Shown piece by piece: positions 21,301 through 32,009 of a stretch of DNA of 64,000 nt. How positions within the stretch are numbered: the stretch's first letter is position 1; the number at the start of each line of letters is the position of its first letter. Source of the stretch: Trogon surrucura (taxonomy: Eukaryota > Chordata > Aves > Trogoniformes > Trogonidae). Location: positions 122,683 to 186,682 of the forward strand of contig JAJGST010000075.1 of the NCBI GenBank assembly GCA_020746105.1, in the 5' to 3' direction. Below the pieces are notes generated by a model. It did not search any database, was not told the DNA's origin, and saw only the letters and a program-made list of their open reading frames with translations. The position numbers and the translations under genes are program-made.

Positions 21301-23381
21301 GTTTAGTTGGCTTGGAAAAGGAGCGTTGACTCTGCCAAGCTTGTGTTCCCGGGCGTTATTTCTGCGTACGCCGCCTGTCTGGGCTTTGTTCCGTGCTTGT
21401 TTTTAACAAACCTCTCTTTGCATCTCCAGCTGAAACACCCATTTCCTTCTTCGAGTTTGTCATCGACCCGAACTCTTTTGCGCGCACCGTGGAAAACATC
21501 TTTCACGTGTCCTTCCTTATAAGGGTGAGGTGTGACGTGTCCTTGAAAATTCATTTTGGATCACGGAATTACCTACAAAACCTGATTTTTTTGGTTTTGT
21601 GGCTTCGGTATTGACAGATGAGGTTTTAAATATTAGGGATCCCAATTTGTTCTCTACAAAACCTACGATATTTTGGTCATTGAATAAAAAATGAAAACAC
21701 CGTTGACAGACTGATTTTTTTAATTACACTTTTCTACTACAGTGAATTTACCAGCAAAACAGTAGAAAAAAATTTACTCTCGACATATGTTTCAAAAAAA
21801 GGCTTCCAGCTCCCATTATTTTAGATTATAGAAGAGTTACTGAGGTCACAGGGAAGAGTGTCAGTGCGGTGGGTCATGTTCTTTTTGAACCGACTGGTCT
21901 GTGTCAGTCGCATTCTCTATTAACGAGTGCTGTAATTAAATGATTTTTCTTAACTGATGTGCCAGTTAAGATTCTCTATCAGTGTACCTGCCTGCTCACG
22001 ATTATGTAATGTATTAATTAGAAATACAACATCTCAGTGCGTTCTCCTAACGAGCTCTGACTTCTGGAACTTCAAATCCTGTCTTTTAGGACGGTTTGGC
22101 GAGATTAAAGCTCGACGAAAACGCGTTGCCAATCATCGGTAAGTCTGGCTTTAAGACACTCCCATCTTTTTATTTTATTTTTTTCGCCACAGCAGTGAAA
22201 AGTAGCTCCAGGTGATGGGTGCACGAGGTGTGCTGGGTGCATTTTTAGCTGCGAGACTAGAGATTTAGGTGCGTAGTATCTGTTATATTGTATTTGGGGG
22301 AGCGTGTGCGTATGCATGGGTATATATACGCACAGTGGGTGTGAGTGAAGGCGCGAAGGGAGGAGCTGAAAGGAGAAAAGAAGTGCCAGAAGCCTTTGTC
22401 CGAGCTGGGGAGCGCTGTAACTTCCAAACAGTTGGGCTGGAAATGCCGTCCTACATCCCAGGTCTTGGGCTTTCCTTCCCACGGGAGTATCCATGGGGTT
22501 AAGACTTTGGTGGCATTTTATGAAGGGTGAAACACTTCGGTCCTTCTGGACTCTGAGAAGTGCCAGGGACTAAATTTTCAGGAGGTGGGACTGAAGAAAT
22601 TGCTCAAGGAGGTGGTAGAGCCGGGCTTAGCGGCGCACGTAGAATTGACTTGCATTTGGTGAAGCGTCGTGTTCCTGGAGAAAACTGACTCTGCAAATGA
22701 AGAAATTACTGTATTTTGAACAGAGCCCACGAAAGACGAGGAGAGGAGGAAGGACGACCACGGTGCTGGAGCACGGAACCAGCTGGTCATATCTCTGAGC
22801 CATCAGGAGTGGAAGGTAGGAGAGGCGGTGCTTGGTACTTGGGATTTTTTTTTATTTTTCCGACGTAGGAATGCACCCCAGAGCAGCGCTGCCGGGGACT
22901 CCGGTAAGGAGAGGCGCTCCTCTGTCTGTTGTCACTACGTTTAATTCCAAAACAGCCACAGAATGCTTTGAACTGCAAGGAACCAGAGAGCTGGGATAGC
23001 AATTTCCTCTTTGCTCCTGGCAGGAGTCTGCTGCTTCTCCGCTCTGGGGTATTGCCTGCTAGAGGGGGGGTTCTCCAGACAGATTCCTCCCTGCTCTTTG
23101 GAGAAAGGCTTAAGACAAAAAGTAGGGTTTAGCCCGTGCAGCTTGTCCCTGGGCCCTCGCTCAGAAGGTGCAGAAGAAACGCGGTGATGTGCAATAGTGC
23201 TCTGGCGTGAGGAGCTTTTGTCACCTACTAGGTGGCAGCTGCCATTCAACTGGAACACTTCAGCTCTCGTAACTTCCGTGCTCCTGTCGTTCCTGACCAG
23301 GAGATCATAGCGGCGTACGAAATAACAGAACCCATGATCAGCCCCCCTGATGGAAATGAGGAGGAAATGGAGAGAGCTTAA
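12344..23381 (+). CDS. NSMCE4A: NSMCE4A, SMC5/6 complex kleisin subunit Nse4
   Basis: Coding exons: 12344-12587, 14748-14828, 15360-15490, 17101-17252, 19224-19323, 20672-20762, 21430-21524, 22090-22138, 22724-22815, 23301-23381. All have AG/GT borders and join in phase to 371 residues (human about 385). Nse4 bridges the SMC5 and SMC6 heads and binds Nse1/Nse3 in DNA repair and chromosome segregation. Recognisable parts: a disordered G/P/S/E-rich residues 1-65; the SMC6-binding helical region ([35 protein letters not shown]) around 70-150; a variable middle; KRAMPAQLKKMEE and [11 protein letters not shown] around 230-260; and the C-terminal winged-helix region ([34 protein letters not shown]) to the end. 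Introns carry several CR1 copies and a SINE. No stop or frameshift was found, so it looks functional. It could be the orthologue or a recent paralogue. Confidence 0.93.
13075..14048 (+). mobile_element. CR1 LINE, 5'-truncated, in NSMCE4A intron 1
   Basis: Starts at GAGTCTGGCTGGAGGCC, the same internal point as the copy at 5094, and shares its FGGD box and the 2-nt shortening after LLERVQ. The 3' tail is cut at GGTCCCTTCCAG, where an inverted CR1 piece begins. Flanks of the two copies do not match, so they are separate insertions. Confidence 0.92.
14049..14165 (-). mobile_element. CR1 fragment, inverted
   Basis: On the - strand encodes [11 protein letters not shown] and [15 protein letters not shown], the RT active-site region. 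It abuts the preceding CR1 tail with opposite polarity. Confidence 0.85.
14205..14495 (+). mobile_element. Diverged LINE 3' fragment of another CR1-like subfamily
   Basis: Resembles the C-terminal tail of CR1-like ORF2 ([12 protein letters not shown], then [10 protein letters not shown]) followed by GGTTGGATGAGCTCTGCGGT and CCCTTCCAGCC. More decayed than its neighbours. Confidence 0.65.
16187..16841 (+). mobile_element. CR1 LINE with internal deletion, NSMCE4A intron 3
   Basis: Begins at [13 protein letters not shown] and continues through [13 protein letters not shown] and [11 protein letters not shown], then jumps directly to [13 protein letters not shown] and the C-terminal end with a full tail at 16841. 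The RT active-site block and ~700-900 bases are missing. The reading frame remains open across the junction. Confidence 0.9.
17572..18657 (+). mobile_element. CR1 LINE, 5'-truncated, long open frame, NSMCE4A intron 4
   Basis: One uninterrupted frame (about 360 residues) covers [22 protein letters not shown] with an intact FADD active site, [13 protein letters not shown] and ends GDWT before the 3' tail. The lack of stops and close match to the copies at 55.5-57.7 kb point to a comparatively young subfamily with [10 protein letters not shown] or TTDRTRGNG in place of SIDRTRGNG. Confidence 0.93.
19799..19897 (+). mobile_element. CR1-type 3' tail fragment, NSMCE4A intron 5
   Basis: TTAATGGTTGGACTCGATGA followed by CAGGGGTCTTTTCCAGCCTGA and GATTCTGTGATTCTATGA. 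Only the 3' end is present. The same tail type forms the outer ends of the inverted repeat at 7.7/9.7 kb. Confidence 0.8.
20933..21117 (+). mobile_element. tRNA-Ile-headed SINE with CR1 tail, NSMCE4A intron 6
   Basis: The head (about 20933-21009) has a pol III A box (TAGCTCAGTGGG) and B box (GGTTCGATCCC) and resembles tRNA-Ile (GGTTTAGCTCAG, GCGCGGTGCT, GGTCGCGGGTTCGA). The anticodon loop is shortened. It is followed by CACGTGTTGCC and a CR1-type tail (GGTTGGATTAAACGATCTCC, CAAGGTCCCTTCCAGCC, ATTCTAGGATTCTACGA). A second copy lies inverted at 24581-24768. The pattern matches TguSINE1, a passerine SINE mobilised by CR1. Confidence 0.85.
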
Positions 23382-24070
23382 TTCTTCAGGTAAGTCCTTC
23401 GAATAACTCGAACGAAATAAGGGTAACAGGGCGTGAGTTCCTTTGGCCTGTGGGAGAACTGCAGGGAAATTCTGTGGCTTGGAGACAGAGAAAAACTATA
23501 AGCAGGGCGACCGTGTAACACGTGGAACGCTTCGATTTTCCTGATTTCTTCACGGGGCAACATACGATCTAGTCGCAAATTGAAAACCTTGATTTTTACA
23601 TTTCATGGGTCAGTCAAGTGCTGTACTTGAGTTTATTTCTGGAATGTTACACTCTGAGAGCAGTGCTGTGAAGAATCACAGGGTTTGTTCTTGATTATTA
23701 TTATTTTTTTTTCAATCTACTCACAGGTGGTGGTAATGGAGCAATTTGTCAGAGCCTGGTCGTGCCCCACATTGGACACCAGTTTCTCTGAAGAAGGACT
23801 TAGGGAGGCGGGAAGGGAAGACACGTTGTTTCCACCAAAATCCTTCAAATGACAGCGGCGGATTTTTCTGCTCCCACAGTTGTTTGGCAAGTTCCAAATC
23901 TTAATGCCTGTTGTCTCATCGTTTTCTCTCTTGGTGTTTTTTTTTTTTTTCCTCTGAGGTGCCTTAAAGAAAATATTTTAAAAATGTTTCCTTCAGGAAA
24001 GATTTTATATGTATATGTTGTAAAATTTGAGTGTTGAGGTGTTCCAATAAAAATAAATTTATAGGAAGTG
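23382..24070 (+). other. NSMCE4A: NSMCE4A 3' UTR with a probable UTR intron
   Basis: Eight bases after the stop codon comes a consensus donor (TTCAG|GTAAGT at 23390), and a polypyrimidine tract and TCACAG acceptor precede 23727. The terminal UTR exon would be 23727-24070. Two overlapping poly(A) signals lie at 24046-24051 and 24052-24057. The donor is too near the stop codon for nonsense-mediated decay. Confidence 0.6.
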
Positions 24071-24473
24071 ACCAGCAGAGGCGACGTTGTGGTGGGTGTC
24101 TGTTACAGACCCTGGGCAGGAGGAGGAAGCTGATGAAGCCTTTTGCAGGCAGCTGTCAGCAGCCTCTCAATCCCAGACCCTGGTTCTCACGGGGGATTTC
24201 AGCTCCCCAGCCCTCTGCTGGAAGCCGGCACAGCAGCCATCCCCAGTCCAGGAGGTTCCTCCAGTGCATCGATGGGAACTTCTTGATACAGATGCTGGAG
24301 GAGCCGACCAGGAGAGGAGCTGCTGGACCTTGCGCTCCCCAGCAAGGAGGGTCTGGCTGAGGCAGGGAAGGTTGAGGGCAGCCTCGGCTGCAGCGACCGT
24401 GAGGTGCTGGAGTTCAGGATCCTGTGCAGTCGGAACAGAACAAGCAGCAGGATCGCAGCTCTGGATAAAGATG

Positions 24474-25088
24474 ATGGAGGGAGTGGAACATCTCCCTGGT
24501 GAGGAAAGGCTGAAGGAGCTGGGGCTCTTTAGCTCGGAGAAGAGGAGGCTGAGGGGTGACCTCATTCATGTTTATAAATATCATAGAATCATAGAATGGC
24601 CTGGGCTGGAAGGGACCTTAGAGATCATTTTAATCCAACCTCCCTGTCGTGGGCAGGGACGCCACCTCTCGAATAGGTCTGGCAACACGTGAGAACCGAA
24701 CGGGAATCGAACCCGCGACCTTGGTGTTTCAAGCACCACGCTCAACCCACTGAGCTAAACCGGCCCTCAATATGTCAAGGGGGAGTGTCAGGAGGACGGA
24801 GCCAGGCTCTTCTCAGCGGCGTCCGTTGACAGGACAAGGGGCAATGGGTGGAAGCTGGAACAGAGGAGGTTCCATAAAAATATGAGGAAAAACTTTCTCC
24901 CTGTGAGGGTGACGGAGCCCTGGCCCAGGCTGCCCAGGGAGGGTGTGGAGTCTCCTGCTCTGGAGACATTCAAACCCCACCTGGACACGTTCCTGTGCGC
25001 TCTGCTGTAGGTGACCCTGCTCTGGCAGGGGGCTGCACTGGATGATCTCTGAGGTCCCTTCCAACCTCTGACACTCTGTGATTCTGTG
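24474..25088 (+). mobile_element. CR1 3' fragment inserted in the older CR1
   Basis: Starts at ATGATGGAGGGAGTGGAAC and ends with GATTCTGTGA at 25088. It covers the last ~190 codons and tail. It is itself interrupted by the SINE at 24581-24768. Confidence 0.9.
24581..24768 (-). mobile_element. tRNA-Ile/CR1 SINE, inverted, nested in CR1
   Basis: On the - strand reads GGGCCGGTTTAGCTCAGTGG, GAGCGTGGTGCTTGAAACACC, GGTCGCGGGTTCGATTCCCG, CACGTGTTGCC and a CR1 tail ending in two ATTCTATGA units. AATAT flanks it on both sides (24577-24581 and 24769-24773), a plausible 5-bp target duplication. It appears full length and closer to tRNA-Ile than the copy at 20933. Confidence 0.88.
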
Positions 25089-25225
25089 ACTTGAGCAGGG
25101 CCAGCTTTGGCCTTTTCCAGCCATTGCTGGGGGAAACCCCTTGGGACAGGGAACTGGGAGGTAAAGGGGCCCAGGAGAGTTGGTCAGTGTTCAAGGACCA
25201 CTTCTGCCAGGCTCAGGGCGTGAGG

Positions 25226-27126
25226 AAGAATGAGGGTTTATTAGCAGACGGGGGAGAACCCGGAGAGGGATGAAATGTCATGATGTGGAGAGGGAGGAGG
25301 CGCTGCCTTGCCCTCCCGGCCCAGGGGAGGCAGTGACAAGCTGCTGAGAGCTGACCTTGTTTGCAGTAACCGATGGGAGGTTGGAGCAAGGACGGATGGG
25401 ATGGGCCGGTTGGGTTCTTCCGTTGGTCAGCTCTTGACAGCAAAACTGTGGTACGAGCAGAGGCCAAAGATGAGGCTGAGACCGGACGTGCTGGGAAAGC
25501 TCATCCAGAGACGGTAACCGATGGTTTGTCCTGAGCGATCCAAGTGAGCTGCCCAAAATACAAATGGATCCCGAGAAGGAGGGGAACACCGGGCAGCTAA
25601 TACCTGTCTTTGTAGGACATTTGGCCCCAGATACCTCTAAAACTTTCAAAGATGGGAGAGGTAGAACCCTCTTAGCAGCTTGAAGGGACTGCTGGAGCCT
25701 TTGCCCGTACTAAGAACACCCGCAATGAGCATTCGTGCTAATTCCCATGACAGGGAGGCTACTGAAATGTAAAACCATCAGAGGGAAGAGCTGTTGTAAA
25801 TCAGTGATTAGATCATATCGTGCAGCACAGAGAGACAAGCTGGAGCTGATACAACACCGAGGGACGCGTCAAGTGGAGGGATTAGCTGGTGTCCCCGGAG
25901 CTGCTTGTTCAAGATAACTCTGACTCTGAAAAACTTAATCCTGGATCTCAGAGGTGAGTACGAGCGCCTCAGCAGAGCCAGCTCCAGCCACTTGCCAGAG
26001 CAGTGGGTGCGACGCCACGGAAGAAAGGCCTTAAGGATCTGAGCTCTCTCTCATGAGGTATCCTTGATTGAAGTCGCAAAATCAAAGCTCCCTCATTTTG
26101 GAGCCGAGCCCCTCCAGAAGAGCGAACGATTGAGTTTTGCTCCAAGAGCGAAGGGGGCAGCAAGACAAACTGGTGCTGCTCTGCATCCACCCGTGACGCC
26201 CTCGCCACGCAACTGTGGACCTTAATCATCCAGCACCTTAATCATCCTGTGTCTGTAATCTCTCTGCCCCCCAGGGGGATCCCACAACTTTCCTTCTCTA
26301 AGAAGCATCTAAAGTATATAGAGGCCACCACTGATTACAACACCTCATCTTGACGCACGTTTTCCCTCGGAGGTCCCCCTGTATCATTCCAGCGTAACGT
26401 AAGGGCGTCTCAACACCACCACAACTCAACAAGAACCACCCCCCAGCGTCAGAGCAAGCAAGCAAGACATTAGAGTGGGACCTGAACAACAACAGCGCAT
26501 CAGAGGAAATGCCGCCAACGGCAACCTAAGAAATGAGTGAAACCAAGCACTTACTTTGGATGGTGTCACGGGTCTCTGTGCAAACTCTGTCCTGGCATCC
26601 GCACATCCCAGCCACCTGCAAAAAACACCACCCAGAACTGTTCAGTGCATCTTGCGTTGGTCAGGGCAGACCCTCCCTAAGCTGAGGTTCAAGGGCGATG
26701 AGGACGTCGGGACAGAAAGTGACATCGAAGGCACCCGAGACAGACACGACAGACCACAGACCCACTCGAGGACAGGCTGGAACGGCTCTGCCCTCGCCGC
26801 GCTGCGACAAAAGAACCTCAGCCCTCCCGCCGAGCCGTAAGGGGCCGACTAGACCCCCTCGCTTTCTAAGCAGCCTCACTCGCAGGAGCCCAGGTGCAGT
26901 TAGATCCAGCCTGAGCCCCCGGCTCTAAAGCAGAGCTCACACCCCGTGTTCCGGGGATACTCTGGCAACGTTCACACGCACACACAGGGCCAAGAAACCC
27001 CCCTCATCCAACATCCCCTCCTTCCACCACCAACCCTGAGCCCTCCAGCCCTGAGACCCTTCCCCACCACTCACTTTCATAACAGAGGGATCCAAGGTCA
27101 CCCTCGACAAAAGCGCCGGCACCATC
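25226..27126. other. Intergenic, nothing recognised
   Basis: About 1.9 kb with no splice-supported coding sequence, RNA gene or clear repeat on either strand. Longest frames lack family resemblance. Confidence 0.5.
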
Positions 27127-28410
27127 CCTCATACTTGCTCAAAGGCCTTGCTGATGTCCAGACAGACCACATCCACTGCACGGCCACCATCCATCCACCC
27201 GGTGATGTCTCCATAACAGGCTCTCAGGTTGGTCAGACATGACTTCCCCTTGGCCAAGCCCTGCTGACTGCTCCTCATGACCTTCTTATCCTTGATATGC
27301 CCAGAGACGGCACCAAGGATAAGATGTTCCATCACCTCTCCAGGGCTGGAGGTGAGGCTGACCGGTCTGTAGTTACTCGGGTCACCCTTCCTGCCCTTCT
27401 TACAGACTGCAGTGACATTCGCTGTCCTCCAGCCCTCAGGCACCTCCCCTGTTCCCCACGACTGACCAAAGATGATGGAGAGTGGCCTGGCAATGACTCC
27501 CACCAACTCCCTCGGCAAATCCCATCAGGGCCCATGGATTTATGGATGTTGAAGCGTTCAGACTGATCCCTAACCCACTCCTCCTGAACCAGGGCAACCT
27601 CCTCCTTTATCTTGACTTCCTCTGAGGCCTCAGGGGACTGAGGCTCCTGAGGACGGTCTCCAACAGTGTAGACAGAGGCAGAGAAGGCATTCAGCACCTC
27701 TGCCTTCTTTCTGTCCTCTGTCTCCAGGGCACCCACCTCACTCACCAGAGGGCCTGCATTGCCTCTGGGGTTAGTTTTGTCAGTAACGTGTTTGAAGAAG
27801 CCCTTTCTGTTGTTCTTGACCTCCCTCGCAAGTCTTAATTCCACGGAGGCCTCAGCTTTTCTAATTGCTTCCCTACATTCCCTGACAGCAGTCCTGTACT
27901 CCACCCAAGGGGCCAGCCCTTCCTTCCACAATTTATATTAGATAACCAGATCCCTGGTTAACCATGCAGGTCTCCTGGATCTCTTTCTCGATTTCCTACG
28001 TGATGGGATGCACTGATCCTGAGCCTGGAAGATGTGATCCTTTAATACTGACCAACTCTTTTGGGCCCCTTTACCTTCCAGTTCCCTGTCCCAAGGGGTT
28101 TCCCCCAGCAATTGCTTCAACTGGGCAGGTGAGGGAGGCTGGGCAAGGACCCGCCTACCTCTCCGAGCCAGGATCTGTTTCCATTCCCCCCGATGGCCAG
28201 AGGGGAGGGGATCCCCTACTGCATGTGGAGAGTGCTGTGTGTGCATCAGGGAGTGGCTCCACCAATCTATCTCTCTTTCACACTCCCTGATACTCCTCAG
28301 CATCTCCACTTCTTCCTTTAGCTCTGCCACAAGGTGGAGAAGGTCGTCCAACTGACCACACCTCACACCAGCACTGTCAGCTGCAGCCTCTGGGAGGCAC
28401 AGGCTCAGGC
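27127..28410 (-). mobile_element. CR1 LINE with 5' ORF1 part joined to linker and RT
   Basis: Read on the - strand from 28410: ORF1 zinc-knuckle-like GCSCAGCRDCLSLC, a coiled coil (QLDDLLHLVAELKEEVEMLR), then RRGRRVLAQPPSP, followed abruptly by LLGETPWDRELEGKGAQ of the endonuclease-RT linker. The ORF1 esterase domain and the endonuclease are missing. It continues through [45 protein letters not shown] and [13 protein letters not shown] to KAFE near 27130, where RT is truncated. It complements the copy at 9917-12175 for reading the ORF1 layout. Confidence 0.85.
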
Positions 28411-30565
28411 AGTCCCTGCAGCCGGCACAGCTGCACCCTTGTGCTGAAGAAGTGCTTGTGTCCCCACACTCCTTCTCGTGGTGGATTTCTGTCTGGTGGC
28501 AACCATGACGAGAAAAAGAAAAAGATGCTGAGGACAAGGCAAGGGTGGCAAGAGATGCCCAGGGCCAGAAGCACCGCAGAGCAGGAGAGGAGCTTCCGAC
28601 CCGCCATGCAAGGTGGAGACAGCTGCTCACTTCTGCCCTGCTGCTTCTTGCCAGCCCGTTAGCCCTGCCCCAGGCCCAGCTTGGTTTTCCTCCTCTCTCT
28701 GAGCAGCAGGAAGGTGCTGCCGTCAGGAACATCCTTCGCTCCCCTTCCCCAGGGACCCCAGTGCTGGATCAGGGTGGTCGGTTCCCAGGGCACCCGGTTC
28801 CCCAGGGGTGCAGCTGGCAGCGTTCCCCCCTCCGCCTCTGCAACAAATACACTTGCTGCCCTTTCCTCCCGCTGCCCTGAGAGCCATCGGCTGCTGGCGT
28901 GAGTCACCGTGGGCACATCCCAGAGCGAGAGGTGGCTGCAGGAGCTGGGGGAAGCAGGGGAAGAGAGGGAGCTTCCAGGAGGAGAATACTGGTGGGGATG
29001 TAGGGGTGCTGCTGCGTGCAACAAGTGTGCACACACACGCACCCAGGGATGTCCAAGTTAGACTGTCCTGAGCTCTTTTAGCTCATTCTTAAACCAGGCA
29101 GGCCTCGCCACATGCTGACAGCAGCACATCTTGTCCTTCCCTTGGCAGCCTTCGGCGCGTGTTGGCTGCAGGTTCTCGTGCAGGCTCAGCCACGTCCTAC
29201 TGCCACCTGCGCCCAGAGGCTGGACGAGGATGAGTTCTGCCCCCGTGGCCGTATCCGTGCCGCAGGACATCAGCAGTGCTCGGGTCGGCTCACTGCCTGC
29301 TTGTGGGACAACAGGAGAGTGAAGGAGATGGTCCTCGCGCCATGGAGCTGACCCTACGCCCCAGCGTTTCTGCAGCTGGAACCTGCTCCGTGCATCTGCA
29401 CTGCCCTCAAGATGAGGTGGTGAGGAGTGGATGGTGGGGCTGGTAGGTCCTCTCTGCCCACCCCAGTGTCCTGAGCTGCCCACTACCCCGTCCCTAGGCC
29501 TGGCTGGGCACGCAGGGTGCCCAGAGCTGCTCCCTCAGGGCTGCAGGACTGGGTCCTGAGGTCAGGAGGGGGAACCCCACTCCCAGCTGAGCCTTGAGCT
29601 GTGTCACCCTCCCAGGCTGATCCCTGCAGGGTAAATTCATCTGGTAACTGCTCAGCAGTGGGGATTTGTGGCCAAGGAGTGAGTTGGCATGGAGGGCCAG
29701 AGGGCCCAGTTGCAGAAGGGGTCGGGCTGGCTGGGCGCAAGGATGCGGGAACAAGCAGGGCTGCCAATGGCAGCAGGACCCTGCCCAAGGCACTGTTCCT
29801 TCCTTTTAGTTTAGGTTTCAGCAAAAAGTGTGTTTAATTCGTCTTGAGGGGTAACATAAAAATTCCCCAAGGTTCCCCATGAAGCTGCAGCCCCCCGAGC
29901 TCTTGGCCCAGTCCTGTTGCGCATCAGGCAACGGAATTCCGTGTTCCAGCCGCAGCTCCCTGTGCCCGGCAACTTGTGCAACACAGACATTCTGCCCTGC
30001 TCCCGACACCCTTCTGACCTGCTCCCAGCCCTTCTGACCTGCTCCCAGCCCTTCTGACCTGTTCCCAGCTCTCTCCCTGCTCCCAGACCTTCTCCTCTGT
30101 TCCTGCTGCCCTGCACCCAGTCCTTCTCGCCTCTCCCACACCTCGGTCCCTACCCTGTGCTGCCTTGCTGGAACGCCCGGAGGAAAGGACACCTGAGTTG
30201 AGGAAGGTAGAGCCCCACTCCACCGAGCTGGGCAACCCCACTGCCCAGGCAGGCTAGGGCAGGCACTGTGGGGATGGGTGGGGTGGCAGGGGGACCCTGC
30301 TCTGGGGAGCTCAGGGCACTGGGAGATTGGCTTACGCTTTCCACCCACCCCTGCAAGGCCACAGGCTGGGAGAAGCCCTTCTGGGCTGCTCATCCCCTGC
30401 TGAAGCAGAACATCCCTGCCTTGACACACGTCTCCAGGAGAGCCCTGAGCACCCCCGGCTCCAGCCGCTGGGATGTGTGCTGGGAGCAGCTGGGTCCTGC
30501 CCGCAACCTGAACCGCTGCCTCCTGTCCCTTCCCAGGCTGGGGCCATGGGAGCTGAGCCCTGCTC
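28411..30565. other. GC-rich intergenic DNA, no gene recognised
   Basis: No exon with recognisable homology. A short tandem array of about 21 bp (GCCCTTCTGACCTGCTCCCA, about four copies) lies at 29995-30072. The 5' start of the antisense CR1 may extend slightly into the left end. Confidence 0.45.
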
Positions 30566-31174
30566 ATGCAGCAGCGTGGAGCCAAAAAGCCGCCTGGACA
30601 GAGTCAGGAGCTTCTAGGCCCTGAGGCAAATGCAGGGCTGGGGTCTGCACGCGGTGGGGCTGGGGGCTGTGCCCGGGGGCCTGTGGGGTGGGGAGCAGGG
30701 ATGCTCCCCAGGGCTGCTTCTCCAGCAGATCCACAAGACCTTGCTGCTCCCCCAGCTCCCGAAGCACACAGTGCGCAGGATGCTCCGGCTGCAGACGTGG
30801 TCCCGCCAGTGCTGCTGGCAAAGGGGTTGCCCAGGCTCCAGCCAGCTCCTGCTGGGAATGTACCTGGGACCCCATCACCTCACACCTCTCTGTGGGCTGG
30901 GTGGCAAGAGGGGCAGACCCCCAGCCCACAGGTCTGCTCCGCTGTCCAGGGCAGGGACCAATGCACTGCTTGGTTTGGCTTTTGGCTTAGGATGGTAGAG
31001 CCCATGGATGTTGATGTGAAGGTAGAGGATGTGGAGATGGAAGATGTTGAGGTCAAGGATGTGGAGATGGAGGATGTAGAAGAGAAGGACGTGGAGATGG
31101 AAGATTCGGAGGTGAAGGATGTAGAGATGGAAGATGTGGAGTGGATATGGAGATGGAGGACATGGCGGTGAAGG
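30566..31174 (+). CDS. Unassigned open frame with acidic 10-residue repeats
   Basis: An open frame of about 200 codons whose last third reads VEPMDVDVKVEDVEMEDVE and continues with about five KDVEMED.EV units. The DNA is a 30-bp repeat (31005-31205). The first two thirds are P/A/G-rich and could be compositional only. A second frame from 31141 carries the repeat on and ends in a basic segment (KRCPLAKRPC). I do not recognise a family. It could be a small nuclear acidic protein, an exon of a larger gene, or a chance frame in a minisatellite. Confidence 0.2.
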
Positions 31175-31494
31175 ATGTGGAGGTAAAGCATGTGGAAATG
31201 GAGGGCAACCTTAGGGCAACCCAAGTCCGACACCAAGCCCAGCCGGGGCGTCGTGCTGGCAGCAGAGCCCCACTGTCCCCAGTGTGTCCCAGGGCTGTGG
31301 CCAATCTCACACCCCTCAGGGTGAAGCCCAGCCCGAAGCAGCTGCTGCCGCTGAGCTGGCTCGGGAACCCCCAGCTCTGCTCGGCGAAGCGCTGCCCGTT
31401 GGCCAAACGGCCGTGCCTCTTGCTTTTCTTCCAGGGCTGACGGAGATGCGGGGCTGGTGGAGAGTCGAGGAAGAAGATTTGTCGTTTGCTGCAT

Positions 31495-31675
31495 ATAGTT
31501 GTTTCTTGTTGTTTGTGGTTGTTTGGTTTTAGTTGTTTCTTGTTGTTTGTTGTTAGTTTGTTGTTGTTTGTTGTTAGTTGTTTCTTTTTGTTTGATGTTT
31601 GTTGTTGTTTGTTGTTGTTGTATACAGTTGTTTCTTGTTATTTGTTTTATATAGTTGATTTTTTTCTGTAAATAA
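31495..31675 (+). repeat. TTG/TTTG low-complexity tract
   Basis: Irregular repetition of TTGTTTG and TTGTTG. The Q/T/N-rich frame seen on the opposite strand is a by-product. Confidence 0.85.
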
Positions 31676-32009
31676 GTAAATTTCTTTACGTTTTTCAGAC
31701 CCAAGCTCCCTTGGTATTTCCTTTGGGCACACGTGGTGGTTGCAGAGCTGTGGTTTCTACTTGCTCTGGGTTCCTGGCGCCCCAGGGACAGGGGCTACCT
31801 GTGCACAGGGAGGGGGTCGCACTGAGGGGGGTGGCACCAGTGGGCACCTCGAGAGCATCACAGAGTGCTGGGAGAGCCCCGAGAGCAAGAAGGGCCGAGT
31901 GTGGGTGCCCAGGGAGAGACTCAAGCCAAAACAAAGCGATCCCTGCCCCACCTGGACTGAAGGAGGGACCATGGACCTGCTCATCCTCCAGTCTGACCAC
32001 TCTGCCGGG

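Larger units (their letters stand above)
24066..25225 (+). mobile_element. Older CR1 LINE (endonuclease and linker), split by a later insertion
   Basis: 24066-24473 encodes the CR1 endonuclease C-terminal half, with decayed frames: [11 protein letters not shown], then [40 protein letters not shown]. The protein continues at 25089-25225 with SRASFGLFQPLLGETPWDR and GKGAQESWSVFKDH. The two halves are separated by a younger CR1 3' fragment. The element starts about 10 bases after the NSMCE4A poly(A) signals. Confidence 0.85.
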
